A stretch of 15,396 bases of DNA from CAYSLZ01 sp964468355 (GTDB taxonomy: Bacteria > Patescibacteriota > Microgenomatia > UBA12405 > JAHJSD01): positions 1 through 15,396 of the forward strand of contig CAYXSV010000026.1 in the NCBI GenBank assembly GCA_964468355.1, in the 5' to 3' direction. The notes below the pieces were generated by a model. That model had not been told where the DNA came from, did no database searches, and saw only the letters and a list, made by a program, of their open reading frames with translations. Below, piece after piece: positions 1 to 5,587 of the stretch. Numbering within the stretch: position 1 is the first letter of the stretch; each line of letters starts with the position of its first letter. Both the position numbers and the translations under genes were made by a program.

Positions 1-798
1 AACAAAAGCCATATTAAGAAAATAATTATTAGGTAAAGAGTCAATGTCCCTGCCGTCCACAAATTTTCCGTCTTTTTTATCTCTTTTCGTTCCGTCAATA
101 TTTTTTACCCAAGCACGATAACGGTAATCAATATGCGTGTGTCCGGTTAAGTGACCAATAACCGGATATCTTTTAAATAAATTCATCATTTTTTCAGAAA
201 TAAACTGCCAGTCATTTGTATCGTTAAAAGACCACTCATTTGATAAAGCGGTAGTTCCTTTTAACAAGGTATGACTGAGAACAAATACGTTATTCTCCGA
301 TGAGTATTTCTTTAATATTTTTTCAATAAAGCGGAACCTTTTTTCAGGAATTGTTGATGTTAATAAGTTTTCATCACCTTCCGGGTTATGCTCTTCAGAG
401 ATAAAAATGAATATTTGGTTGCCAATTTTTACCGCCTTTGTATCAGCAATCCGCCCGATTAAAGAAAAATATTCTTCTCCATAATTATCTTCATTAAAAA
501 CCGTATAATTTCTATCATGGTTGCCGAAAATATCTAATACGGGAGCATTAATGCCGGATAACCATTTTTTATATCCCCTCCAATCCTGACGACTGCTAAC
601 TGCGGTTAAATCACCTAAACCAAAAACTAAATCCGGATTGATGTCATTTAAAACTTTTTGCGTTTGTTTAGGAATATATTTACTAGGAGCCCCAACATCA
701 GTCTGTACTTGAAGCTTGTTACCTTGAATATATAAATCTGCAAAAAAAGCAACGCGGAGATTATTCTTGTTTTTCGCCAATGATAATTTGGGCATCAT
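1..798 (-). CDS. Calcineurin-like metallophosphoesterase, C-terminus beyond window
   Basis: An open frame of 266 codons runs without a stop off the left edge. Visible family motifs, in order, are FADLY near the N-terminus, GLGDLT, FGNHD, LSHT and TGHTH, the usual metal-ligand blocks of calcineurin-like phosphoesterases. These enzymes hydrolyse phosphomono- or diesters with two metal ions; the substrate cannot be told here. The first block is normally D-x-H, but this protein has D-L-Y, so one metal-binding His appears replaced. There is no signal peptide, so it is probably cytoplasmic. Three in-frame ATGs (804, 798, 795) precede the domain. I chose 798 because a GAGG lies 9 nt upstream; 804 has only 3 nt spacing. 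The start lies inside the 3' end of the LytR_C gene (about 38 nt overlap, different frame), suggesting translational coupling. Family assignment is firm; start and substrate are not. Confidence 0.85.
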   Translation of the reverse strand, partial: MMPKLSLAKNKNNLRVAFFADLYIQGNKLQVQTDVGAPSKYIPKQTQKVLNDINPDLVFGLGDLTAVSSRQDWRGYKKWLSGINAPVLDIFGNHDRNYTVFNEDNYGEEYFSLIGRIADTKAVKIGNQIFIFISEEHNPEGDENLLTSTIPEKRFRFIEKILKKYSSENNVFVLSHTLLKGTTALSNEWSFNDTNDWQFISEKMMNLFKRYPVIGHLTGHTHIDYRYRAWVKNIDGTKRDKKDGKFVDGRDIDSLPNNYFLNMAFV

Positions 799-1231
799 AT
801 TCATATTCCTCGTCCAAATAAGCCGATTCCGAACTCACATTATATTCCGTTTCCAAATCGCTGAGGAGTAATTCTAAATAATTATTTTTTGATTCTTTAA
901 TTGAAATCTCTGTTTGATCATAATCATAAGAATCGGCATTACCGGTTTCGATATTTTCATATCCTAATTCTAATAGAAAATCCTCAGTATCTCCGGCTGC
1001 ACCCGGCACTCCACTGCCGTTTAATACTTCCATAGACAAATCAGCCCGGTCTAAATCCGGTGTCGGGGTGGATTCCGGCGTCGGAGTAGCCAATGATTTA
1101 GTCGGTGTTGGTGTTGGTTTGTTCTTGCCGGAATCAATTGATCCACCTTTAATCAACCAAAATCCGCCGCCGGCCGCTAAGCCGATAAACAAACCAATTA
1201 CCAAACCAACTATAACTTTCTTTCCGTCCAT
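761..1231 (-). CDS. Membrane-anchored LytR_C-domain protein
   Basis: A 156-residue protein. Residues about 7-28 form one hydrophobic, Gly-rich membrane segment after a short KK-containing cytoplasmic tip. A Thr/Pro-rich linker (about 38-58, repeated TPTP) follows, then a LytR_C domain starting LSMEVLNGSGVPGAA, the typical signature of that domain. LytR_C is found at the C-terminus of LytR-CpsA-Psr cell-envelope proteins and also alone on an anchor, as here; the catalytic LCP domain is absent. The acidic extracellular part (many D/E/Y) probably lies at the cell wall, where the linker would hold it off the membrane. The biochemical role is unknown. The ATG at 1231 sits 6 nt after a TATTAT -10 hexamer and has no Shine-Dalgarno, so the mRNA is probably leaderless. 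The 3' end overlaps the metallophosphoesterase start. Confidence 0.85.
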   Translation of the reverse strand: MDGKKVIVGLVIGLFIGLAAGGGFWLIKGGSIDSGKNKPTPTPTKSLATPTPESTPTPDLDRADLSMEVLNGSGVPGAAGDTEDFLLELGYENIETGNADSYDYDQTEISIKESKNNYLELLLSDLETEYNVSSESAYLDEEYEYDAQIIIGEKQE

Positions 1232-1237
1232 ATTCTT

Positions 1238-1267
1238 ATAATATCATAAAACAAATTTATAATTCAA
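1238..1267 (-). promoter_or_regulatory. Promoter of LytR_C gene (leaderless type)
   Basis: Read on the minus strand: -35 TTGAAT (1267-1262), 18-nt spacer ending in TGA (extended -10), and -10 TATTAT (1243-1238). Exactly 6 nt then separate the -10 from the ATG at 1231, putting the expected +1 at the start codon. The -35 lies just past the stop codon of the upstream RRM gene. Confidence 0.65.
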
Positions 1268-1269
1268 AT

Positions 1270-1539
1270 TTATCTTCTTGGTTCTCTTGGTTTTGCGTAG
1301 TCAATCTTTATCTCACGACCCTGAAAGTCTTTACCGTTAAAAGTTTCAACTGCTTTTGTTGCTGCCTCTTCCGTGCCAAATTCAACAAAACCAAATCCTT
1401 TTGATCTTCCGGTATTGCGATCGGTAATAACTACCGCATCGGTTACTTGACCTACTTCAGAAAACAATTCTTCCAAAGCATTTTTGTCAACTCCGTAGTC
1501 TAAATTACCTACGTAAACCTTATTGGTTACATCTGCCAT
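1270..1539 (-). CDS. Single-RRM RNA-binding protein
   Basis: An 89-residue protein made almost entirely of one RNA recognition motif. RNP2 is VYVGNL (residues about 8-13) and RNP1 is KGFGFVEF (about 47-54), with the aromatic residues that stack on RNA bases in place. The C-terminus is a short basic tail (KPREPRR). Bacterial RRM proteins of this size bind single-stranded RNA and are cold-induced in cyanobacteria; a post-transcriptional role is likely but the targets are unknown. The ATG has a perfect AGGAGGTG Shine-Dalgarno 9 nt upstream, unlike most neighbours, and its own strong promoter inside the 3' end of the preceding gene. The resulting leader is about 90 nt, long for this compact region, and could host regulation. 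Confidence 0.95.
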   Translation of the reverse strand: MADVTNKVYVGNLDYGVDKNALEELFSEVGQVTDAVVITDRNTGRSKGFGFVEFGTEEAATKAVETFNGKDFQGREIKIDYAKPREPRR

Positions 1540-1548
1540 TTAATTATT

Positions 1549-1556
1549 CACCTCCT
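1549..1556 (-). promoter_or_regulatory. Perfect Shine-Dalgarno of RRM gene
   Basis: AGGAGGTG on the minus strand, 9 nt before the ATG at 1539. It fixes the start and predicts very efficient translation. Most other genes in the window have no recognisable Shine-Dalgarno. Confidence 0.9.
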
Positions 1557-1639
1557 TTTCATCTTTTTGGGAAAACTTTACTTGGAGAAATACCAAAGCA
1601 AGCCAATCCTCAAATTTCTTTAATTAATAACATAAATTG

Positions 1640-1668
1640 ATTATAACATACTATTCAACAATTGTTAA
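1640..1668 (-). promoter_or_regulatory. Strong sigma70-type promoter for RRM gene
   Basis: On the minus strand: -35 TTAACA (1668-1663), a 17-nt spacer and -10 TATAAT (1645-1640) preceded by TGT, an extended -10. This is the best consensus match in the window. It lies over the stop codon of the 113-residue upstream gene. The expected +1 near 1633 gives a leader of about 93 nt before the RRM start. Confidence 0.8.
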
Positions 1669-1992
1669 TTGAGACACTTCTACCTTATTATCTGTTTTTT
1701 CACCCGTTACTTTTACCCGCATACCTTGTTTAAAGTTTTTGAAATCAAAAGAACCATTTTCGTTAAACTCCAAAACCGCAGTTAAGGCCGGAGCGCCGGG
1801 TTCTTCATAAACCAAAATCCATTTACCGTCTTGTTGAACAATGTTTCCTTCTTTTTCAAAATCCAACTCTACCGGGCTTGGGCTAGTTTCTTGATTACTT
1901 TCCACCTCGGTTTCAGAAAAAAACTTCATTCCCAAACCAAGTCCAAAAATTAAAATAATCAAAAAAATCAACAATCCGTTTTCTTTTAACAT
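1651..1992 (-). CDS. Small membrane-anchored protein of unknown function
   Basis: A 113-residue protein I do not recognise. Residues about 6-26 are a strongly hydrophobic segment (membrane anchor or uncleaved signal). A short acidic linker with TSPSPVE follows, then a beta-rich domain of about 65 residues containing GKWILVYEEPGAPALTAVL and ending in KVTGEKTDNKVEVSQLTIVE. Alternating hydrophobic strands and the closing GMRVKVTGE turn resemble a small OB-like or barrel fold, but that is only an impression. It is probably outside the membrane. The ATG is 8 nt past the stop of the sugar dehydrogenase gene. A TATAAT hexamer overlapping that stop codon lies 7 nt upstream, so the gene may be both co-transcribed and transcribed alone as a nearly leaderless mRNA. 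Confidence 0.75.
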   Translation of the reverse strand: MLKENGLLIFLIILIFGLGLGMKFFSETEVESNQETSPSPVELDFEKEGNIVQQDGKWILVYEEPGAPALTAVLEFNENGSFDFKNFKQGMRVKVTGEKTDNKVEVSQLTIVE

Positions 1993-1999
1993 ATGCCGT

Positions 2000-2005
2000 A
2001 TTATA
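2000..2005 (-). promoter_or_regulatory. -10 element for the 113-residue gene, overlapping a stop codon
   Basis: TATAAT on the minus strand (2005-2000), 7 nt before the ATG at 1992. Its TAA is the stop codon of the sugar dehydrogenase gene. No convincing -35 or TG extension is present, so the call rests on the perfect hexamer and its spacing. Confidence 0.5.
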
Positions 2006-3131
2006 GCGTATTAGGATTAATTTTGATAATCCGGTCATCTTCCGCAATTGGATTCCCCCGGCCGTCGGTGTTAGAGGTAGAAAGGTATAAAAAGCTGTCG
2101 TTATAACTTACCGCTCTTAATCGACCGTATTTATTTTCTAAATGATTAATTAATCTATCTTCTCCAATTTGGTATTCATAAAGTGAAGAACCACGTAATC
2201 CGGCAAAGTAAATACGACCGTCATAAAACGCTGCACCTGCCGGTGCCCAAGTTGTATCAGGACCGGATTGAATAACCGGACTAACCATGCCCTCTTTTTC
2301 TTCCGGACCTTGAATTATCGGCCAACCGTAATTTTTACCTTTTTCAATTAAATTCAATTCGTCATATCCGGAACGGATACCGGACCGGCCATGCTCAGTC
2401 GCCCACAACCGCCCCTCTTCATCCCAAACCAATCCTTGTGGATTACGATGACCCAAACTCCAAACCGGTGTACCAAAAGGATTATCAGACGGAATAGAAC
2501 CGTCATCATTTAAGCGCAAAATTTTTCCGTTCAGTGAATCCCTGTCTTGAGCTAAATTTTCATTACCGGCGTCCCCGGTAGTAATAAACAAATACCCGTC
2601 AGGACCAAACTTTATCCGCCCTCCGTCATGGACAGCCGAACCCTGGATACTGTCAATAACTACTTCTCTATTACTTAAATTATCCTCTTCCAAGACATAC
2701 TTTTCCACACGATTAATAATTTTACCGTTAACCTCAGAAGTTAAGTACAAATAAATCCAATTATTAGTCTCAAATTCTGGATGAACGGCAACACCAAGTA
2801 ATCCACCTTCACCAATATGTCTTACCCCGTCAACCGGAATTGTCTCCTCGTTTTCTCCAATCCTTAACAAGTTACCTGAACGTTCAGTAATCAGCTTGTC
2901 ACCATTCGGTAAAAAAACAATTTCCCAAGGTATCTCCAGCCCGGTTAAAATAACTTCCCCTTGACTTGCTGAAGGACCAGTAACAATAGCTGTTTCTTGG
3001 TGTGGATTAGGTCCGGTTTCCAAATTTGGTTGGCGGTCGGCTACGTTTCCTACTCCCCCTCTACCAGCCAAGAGATAAAGAACTATTCCGGTTAAAACAA
3101 TTACTACAATTAACTTCTCTTTATTAATCAT
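2001..3131 (-). CDS. PQQ-dependent sugar dehydrogenase-like beta-propeller (GSDH family)
   Basis: A 376-residue protein (from the ATG) with one N-terminal hydrophobic segment (about residues 6-23) and a linker, then a six-bladed propeller of the glucose/sorbosone dehydrogenase family. Signatures in order: LEIPWEIVFLPNG, ERSGNLLRI, GEGGLLGVAVHPEF, VHDGGRIKFGPDGYLFITTGDAG with the conserved His, NGKILRLNDDGSIPSDNPF, SLGHRNPQGLVWD, TEHG, DELNLIEKGKNYGWP, and a final blade with YEYQI and RIIKINP. Characterised members oxidise aldoses to lactones outside the membrane with PQQ and Ca2+; some relatives bind no PQQ. Length fits the family. A TTG at 3143 is also in frame, but I prefer the ATG at 3131, which has a weak GGAAG upstream. 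No PQQ synthesis gene is nearby, so the cofactor would come from elsewhere or not be used. Confidence 0.88.
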   Translation of the reverse strand: MINKEKLIVVIVLTGIVLYLLAGRGGVGNVADRQPNLETGPNPHQETAIVTGPSASQGEVILTGLEIPWEIVFLPNGDKLITERSGNLLRIGENEETIPVDGVRHIGEGGLLGVAVHPEFETNNWIYLYLTSEVNGKIINRVEKYVLEEDNLSNREVVIDSIQGSAVHDGGRIKFGPDGYLFITTGDAGNENLAQDRDSLNGKILRLNDDGSIPSDNPFGTPVWSLGHRNPQGLVWDEEGRLWATEHGRSGIRSGYDELNLIEKGKNYGWPIIQGPEEKEGMVSPVIQSGPDTTWAPAGAAFYDGRIYFAGLRGSSLYEYQIGEDRLINHLENKYGRLRAVSYNDSFLYLSTSNTDGRGNPIAEDDRIIKINPNTL

Positions 3132-3172
3132 AATTACATTCAAACTTCCAAAGAATAAAATATGATATGAAA

Positions 3173-3201
3173 ATTATAATAATTGAGTAAGAAAAAGTAA
3201 A
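3173..3201 (-). promoter_or_regulatory. Probable promoter of sugar dehydrogenase gene
   Basis: On the minus strand: -35-like TTTACT (3201-3196), 17-nt spacer, -10 TATAAT (3178-3173). The expected +1 near 3166 gives a leader of about 35 nt to the ATG at 3131. It starts right beside the 32-bp palindrome. Confidence 0.5.
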
Positions 3202-3202
3202 T

Positions 3203-3234
3203 TTGTAGGGAACGCCGGCCGGCGTTCCCTACAA
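3203..3234. repeat. Perfect 32-bp GC-rich palindrome, REP/MITE-like
   Basis: Left arm TTGTAGGGAACGCCGG (3203-3218) is followed at once by its exact reverse complement (3219-3234), with no loop. It lies between the DUF2680-like gene and the sugar dehydrogenase, both read leftward. Neither strand has a T-run directly after the stem, so it is not a standard intrinsic terminator, though the stem could stall transcription or protect the RNA 3' end. The outer GTAGGGAAC with a GC-rich core looks like a dispersed palindromic repeat unit. Only one copy is in this window. Confidence 0.75.
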
Positions 3235-3253
3235 TAAATCCGGGCAAAAGACA

Positions 3254-3706
3254 TTAAATTCCGTTAAACCGATGACCGGCTCGCCCACAACCGCCACAAC
3301 CTCCCCCGCAACCGTACTCAGTTAAAGCTTCGATATCAATTCCGTTTTCTTTCATCCATGTCTGCATTTCCTCCCGCGTTTGCATTCGATTCTGATACAA
3401 CTCTTCATGCTTATTCAAAATCATTTCTTTTTGACCCCCGGTTATCACCCCATCTTCAACCGCCTGATTAAGCCGATCTTCATGCCTCACCCTTTTTTCA
3501 GCCCGGTGCTCTTCCTTAAGCTGAAAAACTTCCTCCTCAACCTCTTGCTTGTCAAGATTAAACCTCTCAACAAAACGGTCAATCATTCCGCCTCGACCAT
3601 AGGTATCAACCTCGTCGGCCTTGGCCTGCTTAACTAAAAGCCCGCCAAAAGCAATTAATCCGAAAAAGGCAATCAATATCAGCCATCCTTTATTTTCAAT
3701 ATTCAC
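3254..3706 (-). CDS. Secreted DUF2680-like helical protein with Cys/Gly-rich tail
   Basis: A 150-residue protein. Residues about 8-26 are hydrophobic and end in KQAKADEV, a good signal peptide with an AKA-type cleavage site. The mature part is charged and helical: FNLDKQEVEEEVFQLKEEHRAE, then RLNQAVEDGVITGGQKEMIL, the pattern of DUF2680-type repeats in secreted proteins of Gram-positive bacteria, then a second helix (QTREEMQTWMKENGID). The tail YGCGGGCGGCGRAGH has three Cys and one His in a Gly background and could bind metal or react with oxidants. The start is GTG (3706), fixed by a perfect AGGAGGTG 8 nt upstream. It lies downstream of the kinase on the same strand, so it is probably the effector or sensor partner of that two-component system. 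That link is inferred from position. Confidence 0.8.
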   Translation of the reverse strand: MNIENKGWLILIAFFGLIAFGGLLVKQAKADEVDTYGRGGMIDRFVERFNLDKQEVEEEVFQLKEEHRAEKRVRHEDRLNQAVEDGVITGGQKEMILNKHEELYQNRMQTREEMQTWMKENGIDIEALTEYGCGGGCGGCGRAGHRFNGI

Positions 3707-3714
3707 TTTTATTT

Positions 3715-3722
3715 CACCTCCT
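3715..3722 (-). promoter_or_regulatory. Perfect Shine-Dalgarno fixing a GTG start
   Basis: AGGAGGTG on the minus strand, 8 nt before the GTG at 3706. It decides the start of the DUF2680-like gene, which has no suitable ATG before its signal peptide. Confidence 0.9.
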
Positions 3723-3730
3723 TTCTACGT

Positions 3731-3760
3731 TGGGCCAAAGGTCCATCAGCCTCTGGCTGA
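3731..3760 (-). promoter_or_regulatory. Two tandem hairpins in leader of DUF2680-like gene
   Basis: In minus-strand RNA, UCAGCC-AGA-GGCUGA (3760-3746) is a perfect 6-bp stem with a 3-nt loop. It is followed immediately by UGGACC-UUU-GGCCCA (3745-3731), a stem with one A-C mismatch. They end about 8 nt before the Shine-Dalgarno. There is no U-run, so they are not a plain terminator; they may separate expression of the kinase and the secreted protein, protect the downstream RNA, or modulate the ribosome site. The rest of the 115-nt gap (3707-3821) shows no clear promoter. Confidence 0.45.
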
Positions 3761-3821
3761 AACATGTAAATATAGTAAGAGGTGAATCTGAAAAAACACT
3801 GAGACTCCGTTATTACCAGGA

Positions 3822-4817
3822 TTATTTAGAAGGGAGAGTAATAGCAAACGCTGTACCCTCGCCCAATTGGCTTTCCACTTCAATTTTTCCTTGGTGAAGG
3901 TCGATAATTTTTTTAGCAACAGACAACCCAAGTCCATAACCGCAAACATCATCTTTACACCGTGAATCGTCGACCCGGTAAAAACGGTCAAAAATATAAG
4001 GCAAATTTTCTTCCGGTATGCCTCTCCCATTATCACTTATCTTTATTACTGCTTTATTTTTACTTCTTTTTATTTTAACTTTTATCTTTCCATTTTTATC
4101 CGTATATTTTACGGCATTATCTAAAAAGATTGTTATCATTCTCTCTAAGCTGTTTTTATCTCCACTAACAACTACTTCATCAAGTTTCAAACTTATTTTT
4201 ATATTTTTTTGGTCAGCAAGCGGCTTGATTTTCTCAACACTTCGCTCTACAATTTCACTTAAATCAATTTCTTCAAACTTTAAATTCTGGCCATTTTGAT
4301 CATACCTTGCTAAACTCAAAAGGTTATTGACTAAAGACTGCGTTTGATTAACACTTTCTAAATTGTCTGAAATTATTTTTTTGGCTTTTTTAGTGGTTAA
4401 TTTTTTATCCCGCAAGCCGACTTCCATTGAAGTTTTTAAAGCAGTCAATGGTGTCCGCAGTTCATGAGAAGCGTCAGCAACAAACCTTTTTTGATCCTCC
4501 ATTGCCTGTTCAATCGGGCGCAGGGTTTTCCCGGCCAGCCAATATCCGCCACCAGCGGCAAACATAAAAATGCCGACATTAATATAAATAAGTGTAATCA
4601 GTACCCGGTTTTTTGCCTCTTGAACATCTTCAATAAAACTAAACTCCTGTCTGGGATGCATTCGCCTCATCCGTGTTTCAATTAACCCTAATCGATGTTG
4701 AAAAACTAAACCAACACTGCGGTAGATTATTCCACTAAAAGTAATACTAACCGCCATAACAATAATTAAGTAAAAAACAGTTAGTTTTATTCTTGCAGAG
4801 CTAAAAAGATTAATCAT
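3822..4817 (-). CDS. Two-component sensor histidine kinase
   Basis: A 331-residue kinase with two membrane segments (about 11-31 and 72-94) enclosing a short extracytoplasmic loop of about 38 residues with several Arg, His and Met. The HisKA H-box SHELRTPLTALKTS carries the phospho-His at 118. The ATPase domain has the N-box FLDNAVKYTD (Asn 234), G1 DNGRG (262-266), F-box YIFDRFYR and G2 GYGLGL (293-298). No HAMP domain is obvious. Unusually, the ATP lid reads RCKDDVCGYG, placing two Cys four residues apart just before the G2 box; this might sense redox or metal directly. The upstream regulator ends 6 nt before this ATG and in the same frame, and there is no Shine-Dalgarno, so translation is probably coupled. 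Family is certain; the signal is unknown. Confidence 0.95.
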   Translation of the reverse strand: MINLFSSARIKLTVFYLIIVMAVSITFSGIIYRSVGLVFQHRLGLIETRMRRMHPRQEFSFIEDVQEAKNRVLITLIYINVGIFMFAAGGGYWLAGKTLRPIEQAMEDQKRFVADASHELRTPLTALKTSMEVGLRDKKLTTKKAKKIISDNLESVNQTQSLVNNLLSLARYDQNGQNLKFEEIDLSEIVERSVEKIKPLADQKNIKISLKLDEVVVSGDKNSLERMITIFLDNAVKYTDKNGKIKVKIKRSKNKAVIKISDNGRGIPEENLPYIFDRFYRVDDSRCKDDVCGYGLGLSVAKKIIDLHQGKIEVESQLGEGTAFAITLPSK

Positions 4818-4838
4818 TAGCCGTTAATCATTAATCAT
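4809..4838 (-). repeat. Short repeats at the regulator/kinase junction
   Basis: ATTAATCAT occurs on the plus strand at 4809-4817 and 4830-4838, with a further TTAATCAT at 4824-4831. On the minus strand this makes the regulator end (Met-Ile-Asn-Asp-stop) nearly repeat the kinase beginning (Met-Ile-Asn-Leu). The two genes share one frame, divided only by TAA, CGG and CTA before the kinase ATG. Confidence 0.5.
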
Positions 4839-5492
4839 TAATTTGTATCCAAACCCCCGCACCGTCTTAATTAAATCCGGCTTTCCCAATTTCTTTCGTA
4901 AATAGCCGATATAAACTTCCACTGTATTCGGCAAAATATCGGCATCATAATCCCAGACATGACTGATAATCTGGTCTTTTGAAACTACTTTTCCGGCATT
5001 ACGCATCAGATATTCCAACAAAGAAAATTCAGTTTTAGACAATTCTATTTTTTTATTCCTTCTCTTAATTTGAATATTAACCGTATCTAAACTAATATCG
5101 CCAATTTTTAAAACCGGGTCTAAATTATTTTTAGGCCGGCGGCTTAAAGCTCTGACCCTGGCCAACAACTCAACAAAAGCAAATGGCTTAACCAAATAAT
5201 CGTCAGCGCCGTAGTTTAAACCCTTAACCCGGTCATCAATATCGCCTTTAGCGGTAAGTATCAAAATTGGTGTATGTATATTTTCTTCCTGGCGAAGCCG
5301 ACGGCAAATTTCCATTCCGTCCATTCCGGGGAGCATTAAATCCAAAATTATCAAATCATAATCTTCGGTTACCGATAAGCCAAAGCCGCTTTCTCCATCA
5401 TAGGCAACATCAACGGCATATGTTTCCTGCTCCAAACCGGTTTTAATTGAGTTGGCGATTTTATGCTCATCCTCAACTATTAATATTCGCAT
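4824..5492 (-). CDS. OmpR/PhoB-family response regulator
   Basis: A 222-residue regulator. The receiver domain (about 1-115) has the acidic pair in VEDE, phospho-acceptor Asp 51 in LDLMLPGMDG, Thr 80 in ILILTAK and Lys 102 in VKPF. The C-terminal winged-helix domain (about 128-222) contains LSKTEFSLLEYL and the closing KTVRGFGYKL typical of the OmpR family. It binds DNA tandem repeats as a dimer when phosphorylated by the kinase encoded next to it. I start at the ATG at 5492, which begins MRILIVEDE as in other family members. A GTG at 5522 is in frame but would add ten unusual residues encoded by a 17-bp duplication. No Shine-Dalgarno is visible. A direct repeat just upstream of its promoter suggests autoregulation. 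Confidence 0.95.
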   Translation of the reverse strand: MRILIVEDEHKIANSIKTGLEQETYAVDVAYDGESGFGLSVTEDYDLIILDLMLPGMDGMEICRRLRQEENIHTPILILTAKGDIDDRVKGLNYGADDYLVKPFAFVELLARVRALSRRPKNNLDPVLKIGDISLDTVNIQIKRRNKKIELSKTEFSLLEYLMRNAGKVVSKDQIISHVWDYDADILPNTVEVYIGYLRKKLGKPDLIKTVRGFGYKLMIND

Positions 5493-5514
5493 TGTTATAA
5501 TATTCGCATTGTTA
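5481..5514 (-). repeat. Perfect 17-bp tandem duplication at the regulator start
   Basis: TAATATTCGCATTGTTA (plus strand) occurs at 5481-5497 and again at 5498-5514 with no mismatch. The unit contains the start codon and first four codons of the response regulator. Because 17 is not a multiple of three, the extra copy is a separate minicistron: ATG at 5509 encoding Met-Arg-Ile-Leu, then TAA ending 2 nt before the real ATG at 5492. Confidence 0.9.
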
Positions 5515-5548
5515 CGTTCCACTTGCCCGAAATACGGACTAAATATAA

Positions 5549-5557
5549 ATTATATCA
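5549..5557 (-). promoter_or_regulatory. Extended -10 promoter of the two-component operon
   Basis: TGA-TATAAT on the minus strand (5557-5549), a perfect -10 with TGn extension and a poor -35. The expected +1 near 5542 gives about 50 nt of leader to the ATG at 5492, containing the duplicated minicistron. Confidence 0.7.
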
Positions 5558-5560
5558 CTA

Positions 5561-5577
5561 AGCTGAAAACCAGCTGA
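5561..5577. promoter_or_regulatory. Candidate response-regulator box (11-bp-phased direct repeat)
   Basis: AGCTGA at 5561-5566 and again at 5572-5577, start-to-start spacing 11 bp. This is the spacing of PhoB/OmpR-family tandem half-sites. It lies directly upstream of the -10 of the regulator operon and between it and the divergent permease promoter, where the regulator could control both. The same stretch can also be read as a 5-bp inverted repeat (AGCTG-N5-CAGCT). Confidence 0.45.
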
Positions 5578-5587
5578 GAAAAAAATG

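Noticed and set aside
1064..1120. Repeated GGTGTCGG/GTTGGTGTTGG pattern as a DNA repeat
   Set aside because: It is the codons of the Thr/Pro-rich linker in the LytR_C protein, not an independent repeat.
3132..3143. TTG at 3143 as the sugar dehydrogenase start
   Set aside because: The in-frame ATG at 3131 is preferred; the GGAAG upstream is too close to the TTG.
3203..3234. Palindrome as an intrinsic terminator
   Set aside because: The stem is strong but neither strand has a T-run directly after it, so it is listed as a repeat instead.
3746..4036. Open frame inside the kinase gene on the same strand, different frame
   Set aside because: It overlaps the well-supported kinase coding region, has no known motif and a composition like a shifted reading of the kinase.
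5493..5522. GTG at 5522 as the regulator start
   Set aside because: It adds ten residues unlike the family, arising from the 17-bp duplication; ATG 5492 begins the normal MRILIVEDE.
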